From Cyanodermella asteris (Eukaryota; Ascomycota; Lecanoromycetes; Ostropales; Stictidaceae), in assembly GCA_900618795.1 (NCBI GenBank), contig UYJD01000001.1, forward strand, positions 2,374,823-2,438,822: a DNA stretch of 64,000 nucleotides. The letters are read 5' to 3'. Position numbers and translations under genes: made by a program. Shown one piece after another: positions 11,748-21,306 of the stretch (the stretch's first letter is position 1; each line of letters starts with the position of its first letter). The notes beneath the pieces are model-generated. The model was not told where the DNA came from and did no database searches. It worked only from the letters and a program-made list of their open reading frames with translations.

Positions 11748-14444
11748 TCAGTTGAGATCCTGCTCCAAGCTCAAGCTTGCATTCGTCAAAATGCCAACAA
11801 GTTTCTGTATTTCGGCGCGTGCGGCGTCTTTGTCGCCTGCCTCCACCGCATCTCGAAGACCGGGAAAGTGGGACACCTTTCCAGCTTGCGATTTGTCGGG
11901 AGCAAACAAAATATGCTTGTATTGAGTCCTGCCCTGCAGACCGCCACCATCGCTGAGGTCTAGTAAATGCCTTTCGAAACTCATTGATCTGTCGTTGTGT
12001 TGGATCCGTTCCGCACGCATTGGCGGAGGCTCGTATCCCGACATTTGGACCACCTGCGTGTCCCACTGTTCCTCAATCTGGTGGTGTTGTTTCGAATTCT
12101 TGGCCATTAACGTAGCTGCGTCCTTCAAAGCTGATAGATCAAGGTCCATGGAGAACTTTTGCGTAGCGAAAATGCCTAACTCGTCAATCCATTCGTCAAC
12201 ACCCTTGGCATAGGCTTGGAAGTCGAATGGCACCACAGGCGCATCAGCAAGCTCGTATACGACCAGTGCAATGACCTGTGCCAAGAGTTTGTGGTAACGA
12301 AAATCGGTATCGAAGATGGAGCCCATCAGTTCGTAGGTGTCGTAGCAGCTGTTTTGAGGATAATTTGCGGTGCCGGTGAAGCCGAAGTCGATGCAGGATA
12401 CGCCAGCAATGTCCTGGAAAGCTGCATAGTCACTGCCGCCTCCTAGACCTTCAAGCTTTGCGTTGCTCTGAGCCCAGAACTTTCTCAGAGTATCACCGTT
12501 CGAGGCATCGGGCCCGATACGATCGATGACTCGGAACAGCACGTTCTCCATTATTGGAGATGCACTAGCTCGAAAGTCCGGTCCAAAGACCCCAGCATCG
12601 ACGTTGACGTACGCAAAGGTGTTTCGGCGGATGTCGTCGACGTTCGCTTCGACATGTTCAGTACTGCCAAGCATGTTGAATTCACCGCCGTCCCAACTAG
12701 CAAATTCAATTGTCCTAGCAGGCCGCCACCCGGCTCGTGCAAGCTCGTTGAAAATGCGTGAGACTTCCATCATGATCGCCGTACCAGAGCCAGGATCGAC
12801 GGCGCCAAAGCACCATGCGTCGCGGTGGTTTCCAACCACGACCTTTGCAGCACTTTGCTCGACGCCTTCCAAGCGAGTGAAGAAATTGTAGATTGGCTGT
12901 CGGATCACATCGTCCAAGTTGTTTTCGAGATGGACTTCGGGAGAGTCTTCGCCGCCAGTCCACCACTCCGACACATATGGTACAGCACCGATGAATTCGG
13001 GTGCTACTGCTTCCAACTTCTTGCCCTTGCCTGCCAGAGAATTCAGCAAATGTTTGGAATCTTCATGCCAAGCAAGAGGCAAACTCGGAATCTCTGGCAG
13101 GTACCCGCGCGCTCGAGCCTCGCCCACGTCGAGACGTTTCTTCTCCTGAGGTGTCGATGCGTAGCCAGGCGTCAAAGGGTCTCCAAGCATAAGCCTCTGA
13201 TTGCCAACGCTATCACGTTGGACTGCCCCATCGGCACGCCATTTACCATGGAAGGGCTCTGCTGAGGGTTCCTGGTCGGCGGGATCGGAGTATGTGAGCA
13301 AGCCCACGGCGTTAAAGTCGGCAGCATTTCTGACCTTGACATGAGCATCAGGACCACCATTTCTGACTAACACAATGGCGCCATCGATTTTGACATTGAG
13401 CAGCTTCAACCTTTCAAAATCATCGACTGATCCGTAATTGGCGTAGACAAGATGACCTGTAGCATTGCCGCTTCTTGAATGGCCATGCCAGACCGAGGTT
13501 TGTTCCACCGGGTGACTTTCGTCATACACCAGCGATTCCTCTATTTTGGCGTTCCACGTCGTGTCATCACCGTCTTTGATAAAGATTCGCCGACCGCCGT
13601 CCACCCTGGGATAGTTCATGAAAACCTCGAAGCGCTCTTCCTCCACAGGGCCCATTCTCATGGCGTGCCACTGCTTTTCGATCCATTTACCCAAAACATA
13701 GCTTCCCTCGGTCCCCGCAACATGATCGTAGCTTGTGATGTCGCGCAAATCTTTCTGAATCCGACCCTCGTTGGTATGTTCCACAATATATTTCCGTACT
13801 GACTCCGGATCGAACGAGTGCGCTACCGGTCGCCGAGAAGTGAATGCGCTAGTGAAGAAGACGAGATAACCGGTCACCATGATGAAACCAAAAGCCAATA
13901 CACGAATGATGATGGTGAAGTCGCATCGACAACTTGCCAGAAGGTCGAGTCCTGGTCGCAGCGATTCCCTGAAGTCACTCCACGATGGTAGACTGCTTCG
14001 GGAGGGTAGATATGGCCGAATCCGAGAGGGTATAGAGAGATTCAAATTGCCAAGATTGAGAGAAGAAAGGCGTGACGACCACTTATTTCGAGATGGCGCA
14101 TCCTCGAATTCCATCTCACTCATCTCGCGGCGCAATTCCTCCATGCTCTGTCGCGCCGATCCATGCTCGTCATCGTCATCAATGACGAGATTGTCTATGT
14201 CGTCCAGACTCGACCGGGCAGACTCGACCGTCGGCGCTCTATAGCCACGGAACGGGCTTGAGCTCGAAGACGGTCCGCCATCATCCTGTGCCGGGCCGAG
14301 AAGTCCTTCTCTTTCTGCATCGTTGCTAATTTCAGAAGGGCCTAGGAAGTTTTGAGAAGATGATGGCCGGGATGTTATAGCTTCCTCGTATGATGGTATG
14401 GGGATATGGGAATAGTCTCCCCTGTCGCCGGGCGGTGCCGGCAT
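11748..14444 (-). CDS. Transferrin-receptor-like M28-family membrane protein, probable pseudopeptidase of the Tre1/Tre2-Vps70 group (898 aa)
   Basis: Single exon. The ATG at 14444 is preferred to an upstream in-frame one because it gives a conserved-looking cytosolic tail with a PY-like motif, I-P-S-Y-E-E (residues 16-21). One membrane helix lies at about 176-201, which implies type II topology. The lumenal part has a PA domain, an M28 zinc-peptidase fold and a TFR dimerisation domain. Against glutamate carboxypeptidase II, the first His (NHRDAW), the bridging Asp (VDPGSG), the Glu ligand and the last Asp (NVDAG) are kept. The catalytic-base Glu is Gly (SWDGGEF in place of SWDAEEF), and the distal His ligand is Asn (NSCYDTYE in place of HSVYETYE). 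Yeast Tre1/Tre2 are such inactive homologues that help Bsd2/Rsp5 degrade metal transporters. Loss of activity is inferred. Confidence 0.85.
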   Translation of the reverse strand: MPAPPGDRGDYSHIPIPSYEEAITSRPSSSQNFLGPSEISNDAEREGLLGPAQDDGGPSSSSSPFRGYRAPTVESARSSLDDIDNLVIDDDDEHGSARQSMEELRREMSEMEFEDAPSRNKWSSRLSSLNLGNLNLSIPSRIRPYLPSRSSLPSWSDFRESLRPGLDLLASCRCDFTIIIRVLAFGFIMVTGYLVFFTSAFTSRRPVAHSFDPESVRKYIVEHTNEGRIQKDLRDITSYDHVAGTEGSYVLGKWIEKQWHAMRMGPVEEERFEVFMNYPRVDGGRRIFIKDGDDTTWNAKIEESLVYDESHPVEQTSVWHGHSRSGNATGHLVYANYGSVDDFERLKLLNVKIDGAIVLVRNGGPDAHVKVRNAADFNAVGLLTYSDPADQEPSAEPFHGKWRADGAVQRDSVGNQRLMLGDPLTPGYASTPQEKKRLDVGEARARGYLPEIPSLPLAWHEDSKHLLNSLAGKGKKLEAVAPEFIGAVPYVSEWWTGGEDSPEVHLENNLDDVIRQPIYNFFTRLEGVEQSAAKVVVGNHRDAWCFGAVDPGSGTAIMMEVSRIFNELARAGWRPARTIEFASWDGGEFNMLGSTEHVEANVDDIRRNTFAYVNVDAGVFGPDFRASASPIMENVLFRVIDRIGPDASNGDTLRKFWAQSNAKLEGLGGGSDYAAFQDIAGVSCIDFGFTGTANYPQNSCYDTYELMGSIFDTDFRYHKLLAQVIALVVYELADAPVVPFDFQAYAKGVDEWIDELGIFATQKFSMDLDLSALKDAATLMAKNSKQHHQIEEQWDTQVVQMSGYEPPPMRAERIQHNDRSMSFERHLLDLSDGGGLQGRTQYKHILFAPDKSQAGKVSHFPGLRDAVEAGDKDAARAEIQKLVGILTNASLSLEQDLN

Positions 14445-16760
14445 AGCGGCGGAATAGTAGCGAAGGGACTGGCTATTGCATTGCCGGGAGATGGTCAGAA
14501 AGAATGGAAACGAAAGAAGGTCACGATACAAGAAGGGAGCAAGGAAACTGGTGGCGAGTCTGTGGATGCATGAAGCAGTCGATTGTCAAGTCGAGGCTCA
14601 GCTGCGGATGAACTGTCTCGAGTGTCCCGACGGAGAAACTCCGAACAGGGGCCGCCGTGGTTGCGCAACTCCTTATCCGTCACACGACATAAACCACCTC
14701 CCAATCATCTTCATTCTCGTCTCGACGGCACCAATCGCGATCGGCTCACGGCCTGAAAACCCTCGCTTCTCCGTCACTGCGTTGACTGGTCGCGGTTCTC
14801 AAGTCTGAGAGTTTCATTCCCCGTACTATGACCAAAGGAGTGGTTGGTTGACTCGAGACAGTACGAACATGTATCAGCCCGACTTGTTCAGCCCTCTTGT
14901 AATAACTAGCTAGTACCTTTCACTCTTCTAGTGCCCAGGTGATCGAGATCGTTGTCATCCCTAGCTGCAGCTCGCTTCCCTTTGGGCACGTCGTCGACCT
15001 CATCCTCGTAATCGTCATCGTCGAGTGGCTCTGGAGCCTTATGTAGCCTGGTCTTCTCGACCAACATTCTTCTCCCACAGTTTCCATTTGCTGCTACCAG
15101 CGCGTCCAATCGACCATTGCCATGCCGTATATACTCATCTCGACCCAGGTCACGGATCTAGCTGCGATGTCCACTGAGATCACGATCCAGATGATAACAC
15201 TTTCCGTCTAGACCTATGCTTTGAATAACGACCCTATTGGCTCTGCGAAGAGAGGTGTGAGACGGAATGGATCTCCACATTGTGTTCCTGCCATGGCGTG
15301 TGGACTTCGGCTGCGTTATAGGTATGCAAAAGAACTGGGTAAATGACCTTAGGCATGATCGGAAGTGGTCTCTGGGTTGTACGAGAAGCTGGTTCACCAA
15401 GGCCAACGACTGAAATATGTTAGTGTGAAAATAGATCACTCGAGTTTCAATATCCGCAATTCTAAGAACTGTACCAGTGCTCTTGACCTCGATTGCAAGG
15501 GCCCAAAGATCAGTAGGCCTCTGGAACACAATAGCACGGGAAAAACTCTGCCGGCCGAACAGAAGGTTAGACTTCTTCAACCTTGAGCACCGAAAACGAT
15601 GTTGAGCCAATACGCACAGCGCGGCACGATACTCCGTCCTGAAATCATTTCCACGTGCCGTCTTGCCACGCATTAATCCTCAACCATCCGGAGAACTTGC
15701 GACAGTATCTTGGCCAAGGCTACATGATTGCCGACTGTGACCATTTCGAGATACAATGTTGTGAATACAGCCCCTCTCACTGGTCTTCGCTCGAGATGAT
15801 CATCTCTTCTCATGCTTGTACGGCTGACAGCGCATCTTGGCGTTGCGTCGCTTTGCTATGCTGTTGCTGGCAAATACCCTTCTTTCTATGGACAGGTCTG
15901 CAGCTTCCATCCGATATCGAATACCTCAGGACTCCATGCCAATAAGCTTGAGGGTTTGCAGAGGGAGTCCCACAGCAAGGATTGCAGCTCCAGTTACCGT
16001 ATCAGAGCTTGTGCTTCTCGATCTCGCGAATCGATCTGTTTCGGCACTGCAGAGGGCCTCTCCCCACAGAGGACCCCAAGCCATCAGAAATGGCAATTCT
16101 TACCAAGCTGGTAGGCCAAAGCGGAGTGTTCTGTTAAGCCTTGCCAGTATTCAGCTTGTGGTTGCTGCTGACAGGGCGCGCCAAGCAGCCTAGCAATATC
16201 TGGGCATCATCCGAAGCTTACTTTTGAGGAATCCACTCGCAGCCACCCAGCAGACTTGGTGGACCCCAGTGTTGTTGTCTTCCTACGGCACTGGGATTGG
16301 CTTCGACAAGCGAAGTTCCTCAAACGAGAACTGACAAGGATACATCTCACAAGTAGCTGGCTCTGTTGAAATCGGGTTCCCGTTCATGCGGTCTCCGCAC
16401 ATCCTTCAAGCTGACATACCGGACAGAGTACCCTATCGGAGGAGCAGATTCAAGGCCTCTTTGATTGATCATGTCGTACCGAGCCTGGGGACGGGATGAG
16501 AGACAGAGCTCCTCTCCTCATCTTGTTAGAGCATTATTGGCTGCGTGAAATGCCAATGTTATGCGTCCCAGTCGGACCAATAAACTCAGTGTAGACTTCG
16601 AATCCTGAGCTTTTGCATGGCAAGAAAGCCGGATTGCCCTCAAATCTTTCTCTCGGCTCTGGGTATAAAGACCCCTTCCCTCATTCACATTCAATCATGT
16701 TCTCTTCTCTCTCACATCGGATAGTGGATCGTTACAGCTTAGGAACCACATTCATACGCC
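14445..16760. other. Intergenic, 2.3 kb, with the promoter of the Cys-rich polyprotein at its right end
   Basis: Two minus-strand ORFs (15109-14906, acidic and Lys/Arg-rich; 15673-15158) show no recognisable domain and I do not call them. The last 100 bp holds a clear TATA box for the next gene. Confidence 0.45.
16664..16670 (+). promoter_or_regulatory. TATA box of the Cys-rich polyprotein gene
   Basis: TATAAAG stands about 95 bp before the ATG at 16761 and is followed by a pyrimidine-rich stretch. Most other genes here show no comparable box. Strong TATA elements are common in inducible fungal genes for secreted proteins. Confidence 0.55.
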
Positions 16761-17780
16761 ATGAAGGCTACTGTCATTTCAGCTTTTGCTCTCCTCCTGG
16801 TAGGAGCTCAAGCGCTAGCCAAGGTACGTGGCTAGAGTGGCTGAGTTGTGGTCATAAACTCACTCCATTGTCACCGAGAAAGCTAACGATCCTTCCTAGC
16901 CAGCTGCCTTGAACGATGCCTTGACTCGCGACGAGAATTGTCCGCCTCGCCTGGACGTCGTCGAATCGTGTTTCATGTGCAAAGACAAGGAATGGGAGAA
17001 TTGCGGCGAGCCTGATGAGGCGACAGGTCAGCGCATCTGCTACTGCTCCGACTGCAAGTACGCGTGTTATCTCGACTTGGTCGGGAAGCGGGAGCCAATG
17101 CCCATTGCAGCTGCCGAACCTGAACCCGAAGCCAAGCCTCAAGACGAACCAACGTGTCCTCCCCAAGGTGCTGTCGTTGAAGGCTGCTCAAAATGCAAAT
17201 ACGGCTTCACCAATAGATTGGCTTGCCAGGAGGGAGACACTGGCCTGGAATGTCGATGCGATACCTGCTTCAATATTTGCACCTACGATGGCCCGACCTC
17301 CAAACGTGCCCCGGAGCCAATTGCTGAGCCTGAACCGCAAACAAGTGGCCAATGCTCTCAGCTTCCAGTCGTTCAAAGCTGCTCCAAGTGCCCTCGCGGT
17401 TTCCTTGCAGCGACTTGCAAGCCCGGTTCATCCGGACCCAGAGAGTGCACTTGCACTGGCTGTGGATATGCATGCCAAGATGACAGGGTAAAAGTAAGTC
17501 ATAAGCCTGGTCGTTCTCTAGCGTTTGACAGTCTACATCGCTAGAAAGTGCATACGACCAGGGAAAACTAATTTGTGACCAGCGCGATGCCGATGCCGAA
17601 CCCCAGCTCGATAAGATTTGCCCCGTACGCCTAGCTGTCATCGAAGGCTGCTCGAAATGCCCGTACGGGTTTGCCGGTTGCAAGCCTGGCTCTTCAGATC
17701 CGAGAGAATGCACATGTCTTGTTTGCGGATATGCTTGCCAGGATAATACGCAGAAAAGGGTGCGAAAGCTCCTTCAATGA
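16761..17780 (+). CDS. Secreted Kex2-type polyprotein with four eight-cysteine modules (284 aa)
   Basis: Exons 16761-16823, 16900-17493 and 17583-17780, both introns phase 0. Residues 1-20 are a signal peptide (MKATVISAFALLLVGAQALA). Four modules follow, with cysteines at 35-77, 107-148, 173-213 and 232-271, each in the order C-x8-9-C-x2-C-x6-9-C-x8-11-C-x-C-x2-C-x3-C. Modules 2-4 share G/S-C-S-K-C. Each module ends in Lys-Arg (84-85, 156-157, 219-220, 277-278). After the first three Lys-Arg sites come runs of X-Pro/X-Ala dipeptides (EP MP IA AA EP EP EA KP; AP EP IA EP EP; DA DA EP), the pattern trimmed by Ste13-type dipeptidyl aminopeptidases in alpha-factor. I infer a Golgi-processed precursor releasing four disulfide-rich peptides. 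I do not recognise the family. No UstYa-like or other tailoring gene is nearby. Confidence 0.8.
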
Positions 17781-18764
17781 TGAGACAATAACTGACCTGG
17801 TTACCCTCATAGCGAAGCTTGTGATTTTTCCCACGTTCTTTTAACCTGGCAAACTGACATTGTAGGTTTATGTTGTGCTGTCTAGAGTGCACCATTTCGA
17901 TGCTGAAATACCCTTGTTGGATTTCGCCCTCGCAGGTTGTCGATGTGCAAATGTGAGAAGCACTTTTGCAATGCTCACCAGATCGATGTACTCTTTATCC
18001 AAGGGAGGTTCTAGGCCTCATAGACGTTCTCTACCGCAACAATACATCAGCACATTCGTGCTCATTCGTATGTTATGTCGAATAATTGCTCACAGACTTC
18101 CGTGATGTTATCTTTACCGTGTTCGTCACAACAGAGAACAATGCCTTCCATCACGTGCATACTTAAGGACAAATGCCGACTGAAGGTTCGATTCAAAACT
18201 CGCTTGGTCAAACTATGATCCACCTGGGCGCCACGCGGATGTGCGGAGCTCGTTGCTGGGACAAACGATCCAGTCCGACTAGTGCCAGAGAGGTCCCTTG
18301 AAAGCTTCCAGAAGTGGTCCGGAACATGTTTCGGGAAGACGACATTGATGCCGAAATAGGTATGTGTTCTGGTACTTCGTAGGGTACGTAGGTAGTTGGA
18401 GGGCGGCCAAGGGGGTAAATAGGGGGTATTTAGGTGTTCGATTAGCTGCGTGGGTAGACGGGTATATTCAAAGCCTGGCGTGTTGATCGCATCTGCTGCC
18501 CTGGGCAGGCCGCCGGCAATGACTGCTTTGCGCCGCGTCCAGCTCCGTAGAAGTTTAATCTCGAACAACTAAGTATGTATCACGCGGAAAAGCATTATTT
18601 ATACTACTATTACCTAAGGCGCTTTTAGCCTAGTGGTAGTGCTCGCGATAGTATGGTTCTCCCCGCAGAGCCTCTCGAGCCGCACTTGGACTCGGAGCAA
18701 CGTTCCGACCAGCTTTCACAGCTGTGAGGTCCTTCGGGCCAGGCATGGCGACAGCACGCACAAC
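17781..18764. other. Intergenic with a possible degenerate repeat
   Basis: No gene is supported. The right half (about 18340-18660) differs in composition from its surroundings and is listed separately. Confidence 0.4.
18340..18660. repeat. Possible degenerate dispersed repeat with a tRNA-like A-box
   Basis: A G-run/T-rich stretch and an AT-rich stretch (about 18560-18615) end in TTAGCCTAGTGGTAGTGCTC (about 18626-18645). This closely resembles the D-arm/A-box of a tRNA (TAGCxTAGTGG). No anticodon arm or B-box can be folded downstream, so it is not a tRNA gene. It could be a relic of a tRNA-derived SINE or another dispersed element. There is only one copy in the window, so repeat status is a guess. 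Confidence 0.25.
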
Positions 18765-19683
18765 ATGGTGAGGCTGACCATAACACCAGTGTTATCAAAT
18801 GCCCTTGAGTACTGCTCGAAGGCTCAAGATGGTTCATGGGACGAGTTTATCGCCAAGGAGAACGATCCTCCGCTCAAGAAGCCCGTGATCGGCAATGCCA
18901 TCACACACACCCAGATCTTGGAGTTGAGCAAGCTCCTGCGCAGATGTTCAGAGAGCAATAGCAGCTCTGGTCGAGGTTCGAATGATGTTCACCACCTAGA
19001 CACTCTGCTCCGGGGGTCTGAGATCTACATAGAGCCCCCCAAGCCGAAGCCCGAGCCCGTGAGTACGAAGCAGCCTATTGGCATTTGAGAGCTGACGATG
19101 TCGCCAGAGCGATGAGTATAAGACGCTGATGGCTCGTTTGCGAGCCGAAGAGGAGGCCCGGAATTACGAAAATCTTTTGAATACCAGCCTGCACGCTCAA
19201 ACGTTCTCGCAGCGATTTCCTAATTCGCCATACGCTCACCTGTTCCCAGACTCGCAGCCGACCGGTTCCAGGGCCTACGACTCAAGTGGCGTGCTGTATG
19301 ACGAGCTATCATTCAAGGATATCAACCGTCAGCTCGCGCTCATTGCCAATGTGCTGATCAGCATCGTGGCTTGCAGCGTGGCCATCTGGTGGGCGACGTG
19401 GCACTGGTCTACGGGGTGGCGATTAGGAGCGAGTATGGGGGGCAGTGGCCTGGTTGGAGTGGCTGAGGTTGTGGTTTACATGGGCTACATCGCGCGGCTG
19501 GACATGGCCAAACAGAAGGAAAAGAAGACGAAAGAGCGCAAGACTGTGGCCAAAACTTGGGTCATTCAGGGTAGAAAGGGTGTCGTCGAGAAGAGGTTGG
19601 TCGGGAACACGGATACAGAGGTGACCGGACCGGCCTGGTTAGACGCTCCAGCTACCGTTCGACGACGTGGCACAGCGCGATGA
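18765..19683 (+). CDS. VMA12: V-ATPase assembly factor Vma12/Vph2 (TMEM199 family, 289 aa)
   Basis: Exons 18765-19058 and 19108-19683 join in phase 0 over a 49-nt intron (GTGAGT, branch GCTGAC, acceptor GCCAG). The cytosolic N-terminal half is polar. Residues 100-170 contain the family core Y-x-x-L-M-A-R-L-R-A-E-E-E-x-R-x-Y. A short loop ending D-I-N-R-Q-L leads into two membrane helices at about 173-195 and 205-226, and a basic C-terminal tail follows. Vma12 works with Vma21 and Vma22 in the ER to assemble the Vo sector of the vacuolar proton pump. Length and topology agree with the family. The gene converges on the MFS gene with a 180-bp gap. Confidence 0.9.
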
Positions 19684-19863
19684 TGAACACTCCCTTCATT
19701 ACTGGTCTTTCATTCATTTTCCATTTGGTACTCTGGGATGCGAGGCTATTTTTGAGTACAACTCATGCTTTTGATGACGATTTCAACAAACCCACACAGG
19801 GTCCCAAGCTTTTCGGGTCAACTGGACAGACGTCACGCGTGCGTGTGGATCCTCCCATGCTTT

Positions 19864-21306
19864 TCAGCAAGCCCGCTTCAGACCCCAGCCCACGGCCAAA
19901 ATCCGCGCGGCCGCATAGAAGGCCCCAGCGACCACGTACGATGCTCCTGAGAAGACAATCATTCCAAGATATTGGCCACCTGCCCGTTCAAAAATCGCTC
20001 CGGCAATAGGAATGCTGCTTAGTGTACCGAAGCTGCTGATGAAGTACGCCGCCGAAATCGCTGCAGAGCTGTCACCAGTGCCCAAGTTCACTTTTGAGCC
20101 GACCTGCAGCAGGCAGACTGGAATCAGTCCCAGATTGCTGCCGGAAGAGAATCCAAAGGTCACTGCGAACGCCGATACCATTGCTATTGAACCTCCAGCC
20201 GGCAACCACAATCCAAGTACAGCAATAGAGCTCAGAAAAACGGACATGGTGAGGACGGTGCAGGGGCCAAGCATGTCAGCCAGATAACCTGGTATAATTC
20301 TTCCAAAAAGCCCGGCAGCGTTCATTGTGGCCAGAGTCATAAAGCCAAGGCTGTCTGATCCGACGCGATTGCTGGTGTACGGCAGGATGTAAGCGTCAGG
20401 TGTGAATATGCCCCATTCCAGCAAGAACATTCCAACAACACAAAGAGCAAACTTGGTGTCTTTCAATGCATTCATGTCCGGTATCAGCTTGACCTGAAGC
20501 TTGGTAGGTGGGAGTCTTGCCCGAATGAACAGGTTCGCAGGCACCGCAAGACCAAGAAGAATGAATCCGATAACGCGAATTGACCATGGCCAGCCGACTT
20601 TTGGTATAAGCGTATCTTGAACGAGAGGAATGATAATGCCACCGACAGAGCCGCCGGTGGTTGCGATGCCTGTTGCAAGACCTTGACGTCGATTGAAGAA
20701 AGAGCCGATGGACGTGTACGAGGTAACGCTTAGCAATGCGCCCCATATCCCCCCAAGCGTCGAATAGGCGAGGAAAAACTGCCAGTAGACCGAACAGATC
20801 GAGAGAAGGAAAAAGGACCGCACTGTTGCGAGACTGCCGAAAGCTACCAAGAAACGCGGACCGTAGGAGTCAAAGAGCGGACCCACATACACAGAGAGAA
20901 AGAAAGTCATGAAGAGTTGAAAGCTGAAGAGAAACCCAAGGGAGCTTGCGTCGACGTCCCGAAGCTGGTTCTCACTGATGCAGGCCTGGAAAGCGGATGT
21001 TGAATTGACGACTCCCAAAACCAGGAACTGAGAGCACCACGCGGCGAATACCTGTTTCCGTTTGTTAGCGTTGCTGTGCTTTTTGTCTGATGTTCTCCCT
21101 GTCACTGAACTGCAACTCACCACCAGCCAAGCCATCAACCCGCCCTCAGGCAAATCGTGGTTCGACATGTCGCTGCTATGGTCGCTGTCATTGTTGGTCT
21201 TGACCCCCTCCGACTCTGATCCCTCCATTGTTGTGCTTCCAGAGCCGAGACTGAGTGAAGATGGTGCGGGTGTTTGAGGAGAGTGCTTAGCGAGGTCGCC
21301 TTCCAT
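19864..21306 (-). CDS. MFS transporter, monocarboxylate-porter-like (about 457 aa)
   Basis: Exons 21306-21121 and 21051-19864 are separated by a 69-nt intron that keeps the frame, so an unspliced reading also stays open (480 codons). Splicing restores the family signature PEGGLMAWLVVFAAWC at the start of helix 1, so the spliced form is preferred. Twelve hydrophobic helices are visible. The loop after helix 2 carries G-P-L-F-D-S-Y-G-P-R, the MFS signature of this branch (yeast Mch-type, mammalian MCT-type). Members transport monocarboxylates, riboflavin or siderophore-like compounds, and the substrate cannot be told from sequence. The N-terminus is a Ser-rich cytosolic tail of about 50 residues. 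Confidence 0.88.
   Translation of the reverse strand: MEGDLAKHSPQTPAPSSLSLGSGSTTMEGSESEGVKTNNDSDHSSDMSNHDLPEGGLMAWLVVSCSSVTGRTSDKKHSNANKRKQVFAAWCSQFLVLGVVNSTSAFQACISENQLRDVDASSLGFLFSFQLFMTFFLSVYVGPLFDSYGPRFLVAFGSLATVRSFFLLSICSVYWQFFLAYSTLGGIWGALLSVTSYTSIGSFFNRRQGLATGIATTGGSVGGIIIPLVQDTLIPKVGWPWSIRVIGFILLGLAVPANLFIRARLPPTKLQVKLIPDMNALKDTKFALCVVGMFLLEWGIFTPDAYILPYTSNRVGSDSLGFMTLATMNAAGLFGRIIPGYLADMLGPCTVLTMSVFLSSIAVLGLWLPAGGSIAMVSAFAVTFGFSSGSNLGLIPVCLLQVGSKVNLGTGDSSAAISAAYFISSFGTLSSIPIAGAIFERAGGQYLGMIVFSGASYVVAGAFYAAARILAVGWGLKRAC

Noticed and set aside
15158-15673. A 171-codon minus-strand ORF
   Set aside because: Composition and sequence show no recognisable domain, and there is no splice or promoter context to support it.
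18626-18670. A possible tRNA gene
   Set aside because: Only the D-arm/A-box resembles a tRNA; no anticodon arm, T arm or B-box follows at the right spacing.
16761-18764. A RiPP biosynthetic cluster around the Cys-rich polyprotein
   Set aside because: No UstYa-like (DUF3328) HxxHC motif, oxidase, methyltransferase or dedicated transporter lies next to it; the nearest genes are the Tre-like protein and VMA12.
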